Shown piece after piece: positions 45,282 to 53,220 of a DNA stretch of 64,000 bases (positions are counted from its first letter, which is position 1; each line of letters starts with the position of its first letter). Made by a program: the position numbers and the translations under genes. Source of the stretch: Mixta sp031457955 (GTDB lineage: Bacteria; Pseudomonadota; Gammaproteobacteria; Enterobacterales; Enterobacteriaceae); NCBI RefSeq assembly GCF_031457955.1, contig NZ_JAVDXN010000002.1, positions 186,001 through 250,000 of the forward strand, read 5' to 3'. The notes beneath the pieces were generated by a model, which was not told the origin of the DNA, did no database searches, and worked only from the letters and a program-made list of their open reading frames with translations.

Positions 45282-46217
45282 TTAACGCAGCAGGGACAGC
45301 ATGGTCTGCGGAACCTGGTTGGCCTGAGCCAGTACGGAGCTGCCAGCCTGCTGCAGGATCTGCGAGCGAGACATGTTGGACACTTCCGTTGCGTAATCAG
45401 AATCCTGAATACGGCTGCGTGCAGCAGACAGGTTGTTTACGGTGTTGTTCAGGTTAGTGATGGTGGACTCGAAACGGTTCTGAGACGCACCCAGCAGGCT
45501 GCGCTGGTTGTCGACAGATTTGATCGCCGCATCGATGTCTGCCAGAGGCGTAGAGCCTGAAGCCGCACCGCCTGAGCCGCCGGTCACTTTACCTTTCAGT
45601 ACGTCAAAGCCTTCAGCTTTGGTAGTACGCGCGTTGCCGTTAACGGTATCACCAGAAGTCATGGTTTTGGTGTTTAACGCAGTACCGGTACCCATACCCG
45701 CTGCAGCCAGGTTATAGCTGTCGCTGGAGCTGATGCTGATAGAGATGGTTTCAGCATCTTTAGAACCAACCTGGAAGCTGTAATCTTTTGAAGACGCGCC
45801 CGTGTCCAGTACTTTAATGCCGTTGAAGTCAGTCTGCTTGGTTACGCGGTTGATCTCTTCCATACGCTGGTTAACTTCAGCCTGAATGGAGTCGATGTCA
45901 GAAGCAGAGTTAGAGCTGTTCTGCGCCTGCACGGTCAGGTCACGTACGCGCTGCAGGTTGTTGTTGATCTCGCTCAGCGCGCCTTCAGCGGTCTGCGCCA
46001 GAGAGATACCGTCGTTGGCGTTACGTGCTGCTACGCCAAGACCGTTGATGTTAGAGGTGAAGCGGTTAGCGATCGCCTGACCTGCTGCGTCATCTTTTGC
46101 ACTGTTGATACGCAGACCAGAAGACAGACGCTCAATCGCGGTGCCCAGAGAAGACTGAGATTTGCTCAGGTTGTTCTGAGTGGTCAGCGACAGGGTGTTA
46201 GTATTAATAACTGCCAT
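45282..46217 (-). CDS. fliC: Flagellin FliC, copy 2
   Basis: Second flagellin, 311 residues, 205 bp from copy 1 on the same strand. N-terminal 122 and C-terminal about 88 residues match copy 1, and only a few silent base changes separate the shared parts, which suggests recent duplication or continuing gene conversion. The middle (about 123-223) differs in sequence and length, with Gly/Ser-rich tracts (GGSGGAASGSTPL). Own sigma-28 promoter and terminator. Which copy is the major filament protein is not clear from sequence. Confidence 0.96.
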   Translation of the reverse strand: MAVINTNTLSLTTQNNLSKSQSSLGTAIERLSSGLRINSAKDDAAGQAIANRFTSNINGLGVAARNANDGISLAQTAEGALSEINNNLQRVRDLTVQAQNSSNSASDIDSIQAEVNQRMEEINRVTKQTDFNGIKVLDTGASSKDYSFQVGSKDAETISISISSSDSYNLAAAGMGTGTALNTKTMTSGDTVNGNARTTKAEGFDVLKGKVTGGSGGAASGSTPLADIDAAIKSVDNQRSLLGASQNRFESTITNLNNTVNNLSAARSRIQDSDYATEVSNMSRSQILQQAGSSVLAQANQVPQTMLSLLR

Positions 46218-46288
46218 GATGGTTTTCCTTTAAAAAAATTGGTTCAGATTCAGGCATCTGTTATGCGGCTTCATCACCGTCAACCTCA

Positions 46289-46315
46289 TTATCGTCACCC
46301 CTAAACCAACCTTTA
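46289..46315 (-). promoter_or_regulatory. Sigma-28 promoter of fliC copy 2
   Basis: Minus strand TAAAGGTT-N11-GACGATAA: -35 is 7 of 8 and -10 is 6 of 8, with 11-bp spacing. The downstream leader shares the tract gcggcttcatcaccgtca with copy 1. Confidence 0.8.
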
Positions 46316-46407
46316 GAACTTTTTACGAAAATCAGAAGAAAAGTTAAAAGCCGGAACTGCAATAAAGAAGGGCTTTTTATCTGCCCATTGTTTTTTTCCT
46401 TTCAGGC

Positions 46408-46434
46408 TAATCTTTTCTCTGCTGCTGCCGATAC
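46408..46434 (+). promoter_or_regulatory. Sigma-28 promoter of fliDST
   Basis: TAATCTTT-N11-GCCGATAC: -35 6 of 8, -10 7 of 8, 38 bp before the fliD ATG. It faces away from the fliC promoters. Confidence 0.78.
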
Positions 46435-46472
46435 CCTCACCCAGTGATAGTCAATCAATTAAGGATTACAAC

Positions 46473-47876
46473 ATGGCAACTGTTAGCTCTCTCGGTGCGG
46501 GAACCAACCTCGATCTGCAATCGTTGTATGACAGCCTGGAGACATCAGAAAAAACACGCCTGACGCCGATTACCACGCAGCAGAGCTCCTATAAGGCGAA
46601 GCTGACCGCCTGGGGCATCGTCCAGACGTCGCTGTCAAAACTGCAGACCGCTGCCGATAAGCTGAAGGATACCTCCAGCATTGCAGCGACCAAGGTGACC
46701 AGCACCAATACCGCTTTTAGCGCCACGCTGGCGAACAGCGCGGCGGCAGGCAACTATTCAGTGGAAGTGAGCGCGCTGGCTAAAGCGCAGTCGCTGCTTT
46801 CTAAATCCGTGACCAGTAAAGATACCGATCTGGGCGACAGCGCGCTGGCTTCGCGCACCATTACCATTGCGCAAAGCGGCCAGAAAACGCCGATGACCGT
46901 GACGCTGGCGCAGGACAAAACCAGCCTGGCGGATATTCGCGACGCGATTAACCAGCAGCAGGGCAGCGTCAGCGCCAGCATTATTAAATCAGATGACAAT
47001 ACCTATTATCTGTCGCTGACGGCGCGCGATAGCGGCACCGCTAATGAAATGACGGTAACCACCGACGACAGCACGCTGGCGCAATACATTAGCTACGACA
47101 AATCATCGTCATCCAACGCGATGAGCGAACAGGTTGCCGCCGCCGATGCCAAACTCTCCATTAACGGTGTGGCGATTACGCGTAGCAGTAATACCGTTAC
47201 CGATGCGCCGGAAGGGGTCACGTTGACGCTGACGAAAACCAACGTCGGCAGCCCGGAAACCCTGACGGTACAAAAAGATAACCAGCCGATGGTTGATGCG
47301 GTGCAGGCTTATGTTGATGCCTATAACTCGCTGCAAACCACCATTGGCAATCAGACGAAATATACTGCCGTCGATCAGGGCAGCACCAGCCAGAACTCCG
47401 GTAACGGCGACCTGCTGGGTGACGGCACGCTGCGTAATATCCAAACCAGCCTGCGCTCAGCCCTTTCCACTTCGCAGGCCGGTGGCGATTTCACGCTGCT
47501 GTCGCAGATTGGCGTGACGCAGGATCTTAAAGGCAAGCTGACGGTTGACAGCGACAAGCTGAACAAGGCGCTGAATGAGAAATCAGCCAGCGTAGTGAAC
47601 TTCCTGTCAGGTGACGGTAAAACCACCGGTTTCGCTACGCACGCCAGTAATCTGCTTAAAACCATGCTCTCTTCTGACGGCACGGTGCAGAAAGCAGAAG
47701 ATGGGATTAATACCTCGCTGAAGCGTCTCTCCGATCAGTATGACCGGGTCAGTACGCAGATTGAAGCGACCATGGCGCGCTATAAAAAGCAATTTACCAG
47801 TTTAAGTACTTTAGTTTCATCGATGACGCAGACCGGGAACTACCTGAACCAGCAGTTCAATGCGATGAATAGCTAA
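46473..47876 (+). CDS. fliD: Flagellar filament cap FliD
   Basis: Capping protein that folds flagellin at the filament tip; exported. N-terminal GAGTNLDLQSLYDSLETSE-type D0 segment, a variable middle and a C-terminal coiled coil (about 400-467). 467 residues, as in E. coli (468). AAGGA ribosome site. Heads the fliDST operon driven from a sigma-28 site. Confidence 0.96.
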   Translation: MATVSSLGAGTNLDLQSLYDSLETSEKTRLTPITTQQSSYKAKLTAWGIVQTSLSKLQTAADKLKDTSSIAATKVTSTNTAFSATLANSAAAGNYSVEVSALAKAQSLLSKSVTSKDTDLGDSALASRTITIAQSGQKTPMTVTLAQDKTSLADIRDAINQQQGSVSASIIKSDDNTYYLSLTARDSGTANEMTVTTDDSTLAQYISYDKSSSSNAMSEQVAAADAKLSINGVAITRSSNTVTDAPEGVTLTLTKTNVGSPETLTVQKDNQPMVDAVQAYVDAYNSLQTTIGNQTKYTAVDQGSTSQNSGNGDLLGDGTLRNIQTSLRSALSTSQAGGDFTLLSQIGVTQDLKGKLTVDSDKLNKALNEKSASVVNFLSGDGKTTGFATHASNLLKTMLSSDGTVQKAEDGINTSLKRLSDQYDRVSTQIEATMARYKKQFTSLSTLVSSMTQTGNYLNQQFNAMNS

Positions 47877-47889
47877 TCAGAGGAATAAC

Positions 47890-48297
47890 ATGTACGCAAA
47901 ATCGGGAATCCAGGCCTACGCCCAGGTTGGCGTTGAAAGCGCCGTGATGAGCGCCACGCCGCATCAGCTGGTGGTATTGCTGTTTGATGGCGCATTGAGC
48001 GCCATGAAAAAAGCGGTGATTTTGATGGACCAGGGCGATATTCCCGGCAAAGGTCAGGCGCTCTCTAAAGCCATCAATATCATCACCAACGGTTTGCGCG
48101 CTGGCCTGAACCATGAGGCTGGCGGCGACATTGCCGCGAATCTTGACGGCCTGTATGACTACATGACCCGTCGTCTGCTGCACGCTAACCTGCACAATGA
48201 TGTAGAGGCGATTGCCGAAGTGGAAAGATTGTTGACCAATATTGCCGATGCCTGGAAAGAGATCGGCCCGAACGCGCCTGCGGCGCAGGGCTTCTGA
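47890..48297 (+). CDS. fliS: Flagellin export chaperone FliS
   Basis: Cytosolic chaperone binding the C-terminal helix of flagellin before export. Typical start with YAKSGIQAYAQVGVES, SATPHQLVVLLFDGAL, and NLDGLYDYMTRRLLHANL. 135 residues, as in E. coli (136). 13 bp after fliD, 2 bp before fliT. Confidence 0.96.
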   Translation: MYAKSGIQAYAQVGVESAVMSATPHQLVVLLFDGALSAMKKAVILMDQGDIPGKGQALSKAINIITNGLRAGLNHEAGGDIAANLDGLYDYMTRRLLHANLHNDVEAIAEVERLLTNIADAWKEIGPNAPAAQGF

Positions 48298-48299
48298 TA

Positions 48300-48659
48300 A
48301 TGTCAGCTAACCTTGATTTGCTTCGCCGTTATCAGCAACTGCTGATGCTCAGTAATACCATGTTGACGCTGGCGAAACAGAGTCAATGGGATCAGCTGAT
48401 CGGCCATGAAGTGGGATATGTTCAGGCGGTAGAAAGCGTGACGCAGGCGGTGGCGACCACGGCCCTGCCCGCCGCGCTGCAAACGCAAATTCGCCCGCTG
48501 CTTACCCAGCTGCTGGAGAATGAAACCCTGATTAAAACCTTGCTGGCCAACCGTATGGAAGAGCTACGCGCGTTGGTTGATCAGGGCAATCAGCAAAAGA
48601 ATGTCACCTCCGCCTATGGGCGTTTCTCTGGCAACGTGCTTTATCCGACCGATAGCTAA
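48300..48659 (+). CDS. fliT: Flagellar export chaperone FliT
   Basis: Chaperone of FliD and, in Salmonella, an FlhDC antagonist. Helical protein of 119 residues (E. coli 121). Last gene of fliDST. Stop followed by a terminator. Confidence 0.92.
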   Translation: MSANLDLLRRYQQLLMLSNTMLTLAKQSQWDQLIGHEVGYVQAVESVTQAVATTALPAALQTQIRPLLTQLLENETLIKTLLANRMEELRALVDQGNQQKNVTSAYGRFSGNVLYPTDS

Positions 48660-48687
48660 CACGGCATCAGGTTATTAAGCGCGAAAA

Positions 48688-48720
48688 GATGACACGCCCC
48701 CGCGTGTCATCGCCTTTTTT
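48688..48720 (+). terminator. fliDST terminator
   Basis: 10-bp stem gatgacacgc/gcgtgtcatc, loop cccc, then gcctttttt. Also lies at the end of convergent yedD. Confidence 0.88.
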
Positions 48721-49201
48721 ACTGCGGCTGTTCTTGCGTTGTCGGTGTGGCAAAAACGGCGCGCATGTTTTGCGGCTGAATGTTTTGAATCACGGCGGCA
48801 TTCGGCTGCAGCGCCACCTGCTCCAGCGCCTGCTGGCACTCCAGCGTCGGCTTCTCTACTCTCTTCAGCGTGAGTTTGTCATAGTGCAGCTCGCCCTCGT
48901 CCAACTCCAGCGGCATCACGCGCAGCTGTTTATTGACGTTAACGTACTTCCCATTCAGCAGCGTCAGCTTGCCCGGCTTGGCAATAACCCGCTGCCACTG
49001 GCGGCAATCCAGCGTATCGCCTTCGGCGGTAATAATCAGGCTGCCCATCGCCCGATCGCTAATCAGCCCGCGCTGCGGCCCGGTAGTTTGCCAGTAACCT
49101 TGCAGATTGGCCGGAGCAGGCGTTTTCACCGCCTGCTGATATTGATTAATCTGCGCACAGCCCGTTAGCGCCAGCGCGCCTAACAGCATCCACTTTTTCA
49201 T
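48719..49201 (-). CDS. yedD: Lipoprotein YedD
   Basis: Outer-membrane-type lipoprotein of unknown role. N-terminal lipobox LTGC places the acylated cysteine at residue 15. The core YWQTTGPQRG, EGDTLDCRQWQRVIAKPGKLTLL is nearly the same as E. coli YedD, which also sits beside fliT. 160 residues against 137; the C-terminal tail is longer. Convergent with fliT. Confidence 0.9.
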   Translation of the reverse strand: MKKWMLLGALALTGCAQINQYQQAVKTPAPANLQGYWQTTGPQRGLISDRAMGSLIITAEGDTLDCRQWQRVIAKPGKLTLLNGKYVNVNKQLRVMPLELDEGELHYDKLTLKRVEKPTLECQQALEQVALQPNAAVIQNIQPQNMRAVFATPTTQEQPQ

Positions 49202-49411
49202 TCTGGCTCCCTTACCTTCATTTGATGGCGGCTACGTTATAATTTTTCCCCCTGCCAGCGCAAGAAACTTGCGCACCAGAAGCGGAATGCCCACACGCTG
49301 GTTCTGGGGAAACCTGCGCCGCATAACTTTGCGGCGGTTAAACGGCGAGCCCCTGACAGCCGCCTCGCGTCAGGTTACACTTAACGCTGTCTTTATTTAC
49401 AGGTTACGCCC

Positions 49412-49735
49412 ATGAAAACGCCTCAAGAGTATTACGCGATCGCCCGTTCGATGTTTTTATCGGCCCATCCTGACTTTCAGGCCGCCCTTGATGGCCTGAC
49501 GCAGGAAGAGGCGGACAGTTTTAATATGCCGTTAACCCAATATCGCAGTTTACAGGCGGACCGCCTCTACGCCTCGTTTTTACGCGCAAAAAATCAGGAT
49601 GCGATTCTGTTTTCCATTCAGCTGGCGGAACCCAATAAAGAAGTGGCGATGCAGGCGATCGAAGCCTATTTGCATGAACATGCCGCTGCGCTGGGGATGA
49701 CATGGGAAGAATTTTGTCAGAAGAACGATCTTTAA
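49412..49735 (+). CDS. Small conserved hypothetical protein (possibly DUF6388 family)
   Basis: 107 residues, soluble, acidic and helical, with no signal peptide. Ends AAALGMTWEEFCQKNDL. AGGTT ribosome site before the ATG. I think it belongs to the DUF6388 family of small enteric proteins, with modest certainty; function unknown. Lone gene, divergent from yedD. Confidence 0.7.
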   Translation: MKTPQEYYAIARSMFLSAHPDFQAALDGLTQEEADSFNMPLTQYRSLQADRLYASFLRAKNQDAILFSIQLAEPNKEVAMQAIEAYLHEHAAALGMTWEEFCQKNDL

Positions 49736-49807
49736 ACGCCCTTTTCCGTTTTAATTAAAAATTCAGGCAGTTACTGCTCCAACCAGTTGTCTTGAGCACC
49801 GATAAAG

Positions 49808-49835
49808 TTGTACAACGAGTTCACTTTTGTATAAC
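49808..49835 (+). promoter_or_regulatory. Promoter of candidate small RNA
   Basis: TTGTAC and TATAAC separated by 16 bp. The -35 sits within the palindrome gttgtacaac. Transcription would begin near 49842. Confidence 0.45.
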
Positions 49836-49841
49836 TTAGTG

Positions 49842-49935
49842 GGTGTGACAACAGTCGCGAACAACCTTGAACGAATAGTGCTTTGCACTGCCTCTGGAAG
49901 TGTCACTGGATTTCCACCTCCAGAGGTCATTTTAT
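49842..49935 (+). ncRNA. Candidate small RNA of about 95 nt
   Basis: From the predicted start: an unstructured 5' part, a stem agtgc-ttt-gcact (49877-49889), and a larger terminal stem cctctgga/tccagagg (49891-49898 with 49919-49926), followed by tcatttta as a weak U tract. No coding frame fits. I do not recognise the RNA family. The promoter, spacing, hairpins and terminator all agree, but expression is unproven. Confidence 0.4.
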
Positions 49936-50134
49936 CTGGCGCCCCGCCGTCTCTTCACCAGTAGTTACCCTTAAGCTGCTTAATCGGCGTTAACGCTACC
50001 TCATACCCTATCGGGCGCTAACCCTCCCGCTTATTTACGCTGAGATGCGCATGTCTGACGCTAAGCGGTCTACGCCACAGCGCCAGGCCACAGAATAATC
50101 GGTTGATAACGTAAAAATGCTAAAAGGCAGTTGA

Positions 50135-50154
50135 TACTGTTTGCATATCCAGTA
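50135..50154 (+). promoter_or_regulatory. LexA (SOS) box
   Basis: tactgtttgcatatccagta, palindromic with CTG-N10-CAG ends and a good match to the enterobacterial LexA consensus. It lies 48 bp before the DinI-family start. Confidence 0.8.
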
Positions 50155-50201
50155 TGATAACTGGCGCTTCGAGCGGTGCGGAATCAAGAGGATTGCTACC
50201 C

Positions 50202-50441
50202 ATGTTTGTTGAACTGATTTATGACAAGCGCAATGTTGCCGGGCTGCCTGGCGCGCACGAACTTATTCTGGAAGAGCTGGAAAAGCGTATCCATCGCACC
50301 TTTCCGGATGCAGAGGTGAAAGCCAAAGCCATGCAGCGTAACGCCATTGAAAGCGACGCCAGCAAAAGCGATAAATCGATTATTATCCGCATCGTTGAAG
50401 AGATGTTTGATGAAGCGGATATGTGGCTGGTAGCGGAATAA
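50202..50441 (+). CDS. DinI-family SOS-linked protein
   Basis: 79-residue DinI-like protein, close to Salmonella MsgA by its start MFVELIYDKRN and its end MFDEADMWLVAE. DinI proteins bind and modulate RecA filaments. A longer frame starting at 50154 is unsupported, and AGAGGA precedes the ATG at 50202. The LexA box upstream supports damage-inducible expression. Followed by a strong terminator. Confidence 0.9.
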   Translation: MFVELIYDKRNVAGLPGAHELILEELEKRIHRTFPDAEVKAKAMQRNAIESDASKSDKSIIIRIVEEMFDEADMWLVAE

Positions 50442-50460
50442 CGCCGTTGTCGGATAAAGA

Positions 50461-50488
50461 AACCGCCCTGTAGGGCGGTTTTTTTTGG
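50461..50488 (+). terminator. Terminator after DinI-family gene
   Basis: aaccgccct-gt-agggcggtt followed by eight Ts; it also lies just after the stop of the opposite acidic-protein gene. Confidence 0.92.
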
Positions 50489-50489
50489 G

Positions 50490-50639
50490 CTAAATCACCG
50501 TGCTGGGATCCTGACCTTCTTCATCATCATCATCTTCCAGCGGATCGGCATCGTCATCGTCGTCAGCGATTTCGTCCGGCGTTTGCGGTACGGGCTCATC
50601 ATCTTCTAACGGATCATTTACATCAGGACGCTCTGACAT
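50490..50639 (-). CDS. Small very acidic protein (49 residues)
   Basis: No known family recognised. Start ATG 50639 has a strong GGAGG site; a longer frame to 50732 lacks support. The 49-residue product is dominated by Asp and Glu, has the motif DPLEDD twice and two runs of Asp, no cysteine and no hydrophobic core, so it is probably disordered. It could bind metal, a basic partner or DNA-binding protein, but no function is assigned. Confidence 0.65.
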   Translation of the reverse strand: MSERPDVNDPLEDDEPVPQTPDEIADDDDDADPLEDDDDEEGQDPSTVI

Positions 50640-50979
50640 GTTAACCTCCAGTAGCCCGACAGGGGCTTTATAAGTGTAGGCACTGGTCGCGCATAGCCAG
50701 ACAACTATTTTTTCACTTGTTGGCGTGGTCACAGTTACGCGTTGCGCCTGATCTTATCGTCTCTGTATTGCCCACCTGGTGCTGACTGCGGTTTCAGGCA
50801 TAAAAAAAGGCCCACCGAAGTGAGCCTTTTTTATGCCAAAAGCGCGCTGAAATCTCAGGGGCTTCTGGAAGGTTGCTGCGGTCAACAGACCGCAGCCATA
50901 GCCTTTATCATGATGCCTGCGCGGCCTCAGGTAATCACCTTCAGCGCTATCCGCAGAGCCTGATACAGGCTAAAACGCC
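50640..50979. other. Gap between acidic-protein gene and cold shock gene
   Basis: About 340 bp with no supported gene. Contains a two-way terminator (50802-50832), a hairpin gctgcggtc-aaca-gaccgcagc (50875-50896) and a small hairpin agcctg-ata-caggct-type (about 50957-50972) right after the cold shock gene stop. A 73-codon plus frame covering part of it has no ribosome site. Confidence 0.5.
50802..50832. terminator. Two-way terminator
   Basis: ggcccac-cgaa-gtgagcc stem (one mismatch), with seven As on the left and six Ts on the right, so it can act on both strands. Confidence 0.75.
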
Positions 50980-51192
50980 TTACAGTGCAACAACGTTAGT
51001 TGCTGACGGACCTTTAGCACCGTTCTCGATAGAGAACTCTACTTTCTGGCCTTCATCAAGGGTTTTGAAATCGTTGCTCTGGATTGCAGAGAAATGTACG
51101 AATACATCTTTGCTGCCGTCTTCCGGAGAAATGAAGCCGAAACCTTTCTCAGCGTTAAACCATTTTACTAAACCAGTCATTTTGTTAGACAT
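50980..51192 (-). CDS. Cold shock protein, CspA family
   Basis: 70-residue OB-fold RNA-binding protein with RNP1 KGFGFI and RNP2 VFVHF. The start MSNKMTGLVKWFN resembles the CspA/CspB/CspG group rather than CspC/E. Act as RNA chaperones. ATG 51192 follows AAGGA. The long 5' region (listed) suggests a leader of the type that controls cspA messages. Which Csp it is cannot be told. Confidence 0.93.
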   Translation of the reverse strand: MSNKMTGLVKWFNAEKGFGFISPEDGSKDVFVHFSAIQSNDFKTLDEGQKVEFSIENGAKGPSATNVVAL

Positions 51193-51571
51193 AGTAACTT
51201 CCTTCTTAATGGGTGAGCCAGCTAGCGTGGCATACAAGGTCTGTATTGCAGAGAATACTTACTGGGCACTTAGGAAGAGGCTCAAGAAGAAGGTATCTAA
51301 GATAACGCTTTAAATGAGGACTGCTTTACTAAAACTGCTTTCATAAGGTCTGACTTCCAAACCGATGCGCCATTTACTCATGGAACCTAATTGAGCGCAA
51401 GCGTTATTTTAAATAATTTGCACAGCGCAAGAAATAGAAAAGCGCAGCGGCATTTCAGACGGAATCGCTGCTACGTAAAGAAACGTACAGAAAAATAAAG
51501 TTTATGTGTGCCAGCTGGGTAATAAGGGCTGTGAAACCCGCAAATAAAAATAGTTATTGCTTAACCAGGTT
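51193..51571 (-). other. Upstream region of the cold shock gene
   Basis: 380 bp with no gene. The likely 5' leader and promoter of the csp gene are on the minus strand here. It has a near-palindromic pair gcgcaagcg...cagcgcaag (around 51395-51430) and AT-rich sequence typical of an UP region. I saw no clear copy of the cspA cold box on the minus strand. Confidence 0.45.
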
Positions 51572-51724
51572 TCAATCCCGCTTAGCTTTAATACTGAACC
51601 AGGTTGACGCGCCTGCCAGAATTAACAGCATCACCCCATAAGCCAAACCGCCCGCCATAAAACGCAGAATAGCGCCAGCCAAAAACGCAACGGCCAGAAT
51701 GGCGAAAACCAGACGTTTGTTCAT
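51572..51724 (-). CDS. Tiny membrane protein (50 residues)
   Basis: Frame of 50 codons with a strong AGGAGG ribosome site before the ATG at 51724. The protein begins MNKRLVFAIL, has two hydrophobic segments (about 4-21 and 24-43) broken by ILRFMAGG, and ends in a basic tail (SIKAKRD). Family not recognised. Probably an inner-membrane protein; lies between the cold shock and MliC-like genes, same strand. Confidence 0.7.
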   Translation of the reverse strand: MNKRLVFAILAVAFLAGAILRFMAGGLAYGVMLLILAGASTWFSIKAKRD

Positions 51725-51821
51725 TTCTTTTCCTCCTGCTCGCTTATCAGTTAAAGATTAGCAGAGCTTCTGCGGGCGCCAATAAAAAAGCCCGCAGGAA
51801 AGGTCTGATCTATGAAAATGG

Positions 51822-52163
51822 CTATTTATTTATCGCCTGGCATGTGGTGCTGCTATTATTCATTAGATCGCTGAATATACCGCTCTGGCCTTTGCTCCAC
51901 CATTGCCAGATATTTCCGTTATATTTTGCGCCGCTGCCTGAAATCACATTGGCCATGACAACCTCAGGCTCGCCGCCTTTTTTCACGACCGCCAGCGCAT
52001 TTGGCTGTTTGTTGTAGTAAGTCACCGCCAGCCGCTGACCATCATCGCACTGGTAAGTGGTTTGCGACACCTCCGTGACGCCTGCGCCGGGCAGCGAAAA
52101 AGTGGCGCTGCACCCGGTTAACAGGCAGGCGCACACAGCCAGTGCCGTTTGATTTTTATACAT
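51822..52163 (-). CDS. MliC/PliC-like lysozyme inhibitor lipoprotein
   Basis: 113-residue lipoprotein with lipobox LTGC (Cys18). The mature part shows YQCDDGQRLAVTYYN and SGSGAKYNGNIWQWWSKG, the layout of the MliC/PliC family, which inhibits C-type lysozyme at the periplasm. AGGAGG precedes the ATG. A stem ctgcgggc/gcccgcag (51769-51797) lies after the stop. The assignment is by motif order; a close paralogue is possible. Confidence 0.82.
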   Translation of the reverse strand: MYKNQTALAVCACLLTGCSATFSLPGAGVTEVSQTTYQCDDGQRLAVTYYNKQPNALAVVKKGGEPEVVMANVISGSGAKYNGNIWQWWSKGQSGIFSDLMNNSSTTCQAINK

Positions 52164-52375
52164 ATATCCTCCTTAAGCTAAAGCTGTTGTTGGTAAAACG
52201 CCCCTGTTCTCACAGAGTGATAACGGGATGCCGCTCATGATGACCCATTGCCCAATATTAACGCTAATTTAGTGAAGGCTGGCTAAAAAAGGCGTTTTCG
52301 CAGCGCTGATATTGCCCGGCGCGGCGGAAACGCCCATTGAAAATGAGACGATGCTATTCACAGCACTAAAGCAGG

Positions 52376-52702
52376 TTAAGGCTGTACTTTCCCCTGCTCG
52401 CCTTTTAGCGCCTCATCCGCATAGCTATGTATGGTGGCAATCGCCATTGCCAGGGTTTTCGCTTTTGATGGCGATTTACTAATCAAATTTATTTTGCGCG
52501 CCTGAGCCGCAATGGTTTTTTTTAGGCTTTCGTTTTCCAGCCGTAGCTTCGCGCCATCATGGGTCAAAAGCTGCTCGCAATAGCGCATTAAGGATGAAAA
52601 ATCATTGGCATTGAGCGTGATCGTTTCAGGCGTTCTTTTTTCAATCCAGTTGAGCAATGACCTGATACGCTCTGGCGACCAATCTGAAATAAATTTGTTC
52701 AT
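52376..52702 (-). CDS. Hypothetical protein (108 residues)
   Basis: No family recognised. Soluble, helical protein beginning MNKFISDWSPERI, with a heptad-like segment at about 56-80 (LRLENESLKKTIAAQARKI). ATG 52702 has AGGA six bases upstream; a longer start at 52717 has no site. Could be a small phage-like or regulatory protein, but no evidence for a function. Confidence 0.6.
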   Translation of the reverse strand: MNKFISDWSPERIRSLLNWIEKRTPETITLNANDFSSLMRYCEQLLTHDGAKLRLENESLKKTIAAQARKINLISKSPSKAKTLAMAIATIHSYADEALKGEQGKVQP

Positions 52703-53182
52703 AAAAAATCCTGGCATAAGCTGTGCAAATAAAAATAGTAATAAGAATGAAATTGCTTGTTATTAAGAGGCTATTATTAGCCATTATGCTCTGTTGAGAA
52801 AATGATCGAAATCAATAATAAAAAGGCACGTTTATTCGCTATTCCTGTATTTGACCGGGTGTTTACTAAAATAAGATTTTCCCTGGTCTCACGCTGAACA
52901 GGTAAACGATGTAAATGCAACCAATAAGCTGAGGCGAAATTGCTCATTATTCCAGCCGCTGAAAAGCGAACATCGAGGCGCATTTTTTTAATAAAAGGAA
53001 AGTACCTGGCGTTATTATCCAGCTTTACTAAACACTTCATATATTAATAAAAATAACTTGCCAGCTTGTAATCCGGCCAATAAATACAATCCGTTTCATC
53101 TTATTATTACTATTATTGTTTAGCGTTCTTCATGATCCTTTTTACTCTGCCCAATGATGCACTGCTTAACCTTGCCAGAAAA
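52703..53182. other. AT-rich gap, no supported gene
   Basis: 480 bp. An 87-codon minus-strand frame (52777-53040) has no ribosome site and poor codon use and is not called. Otherwise only AT-rich sequence. Confidence 0.5.
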
Positions 53183-53202
53183 AAACCGCCCGTAGGCGGT
53201 TT
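53178..53202 (-). terminator. Terminator of the GvpU-like gene
   Basis: aaaccgcc-cgta-ggcggttt; on the minus strand it is followed by Ts, 19 bp after the stop. Confidence 0.85.
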
Positions 53203-53220
53203 GGCAGAAAGAAGAGTAAA

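Larger units (their letters stand above)
49736..50134. other. Gap holding a candidate small RNA
   Basis: 400 bp between the DUF6388-like gene and the DinI-family gene. Holds a promoter, two stem-loops and a terminator-like hairpin (listed as ncRNA). No supported protein gene. Confidence 0.6.

Noticed and set aside
50742..50963. 73-codon plus-strand frame before the cold shock gene
   Set aside because: Spans a two-way terminator and has no ribosome site.
52777..53040. 87-codon minus-strand frame in AT-rich gap
   Set aside because: No ribosome site before the ATG and odd codon use; no recognisable protein features.
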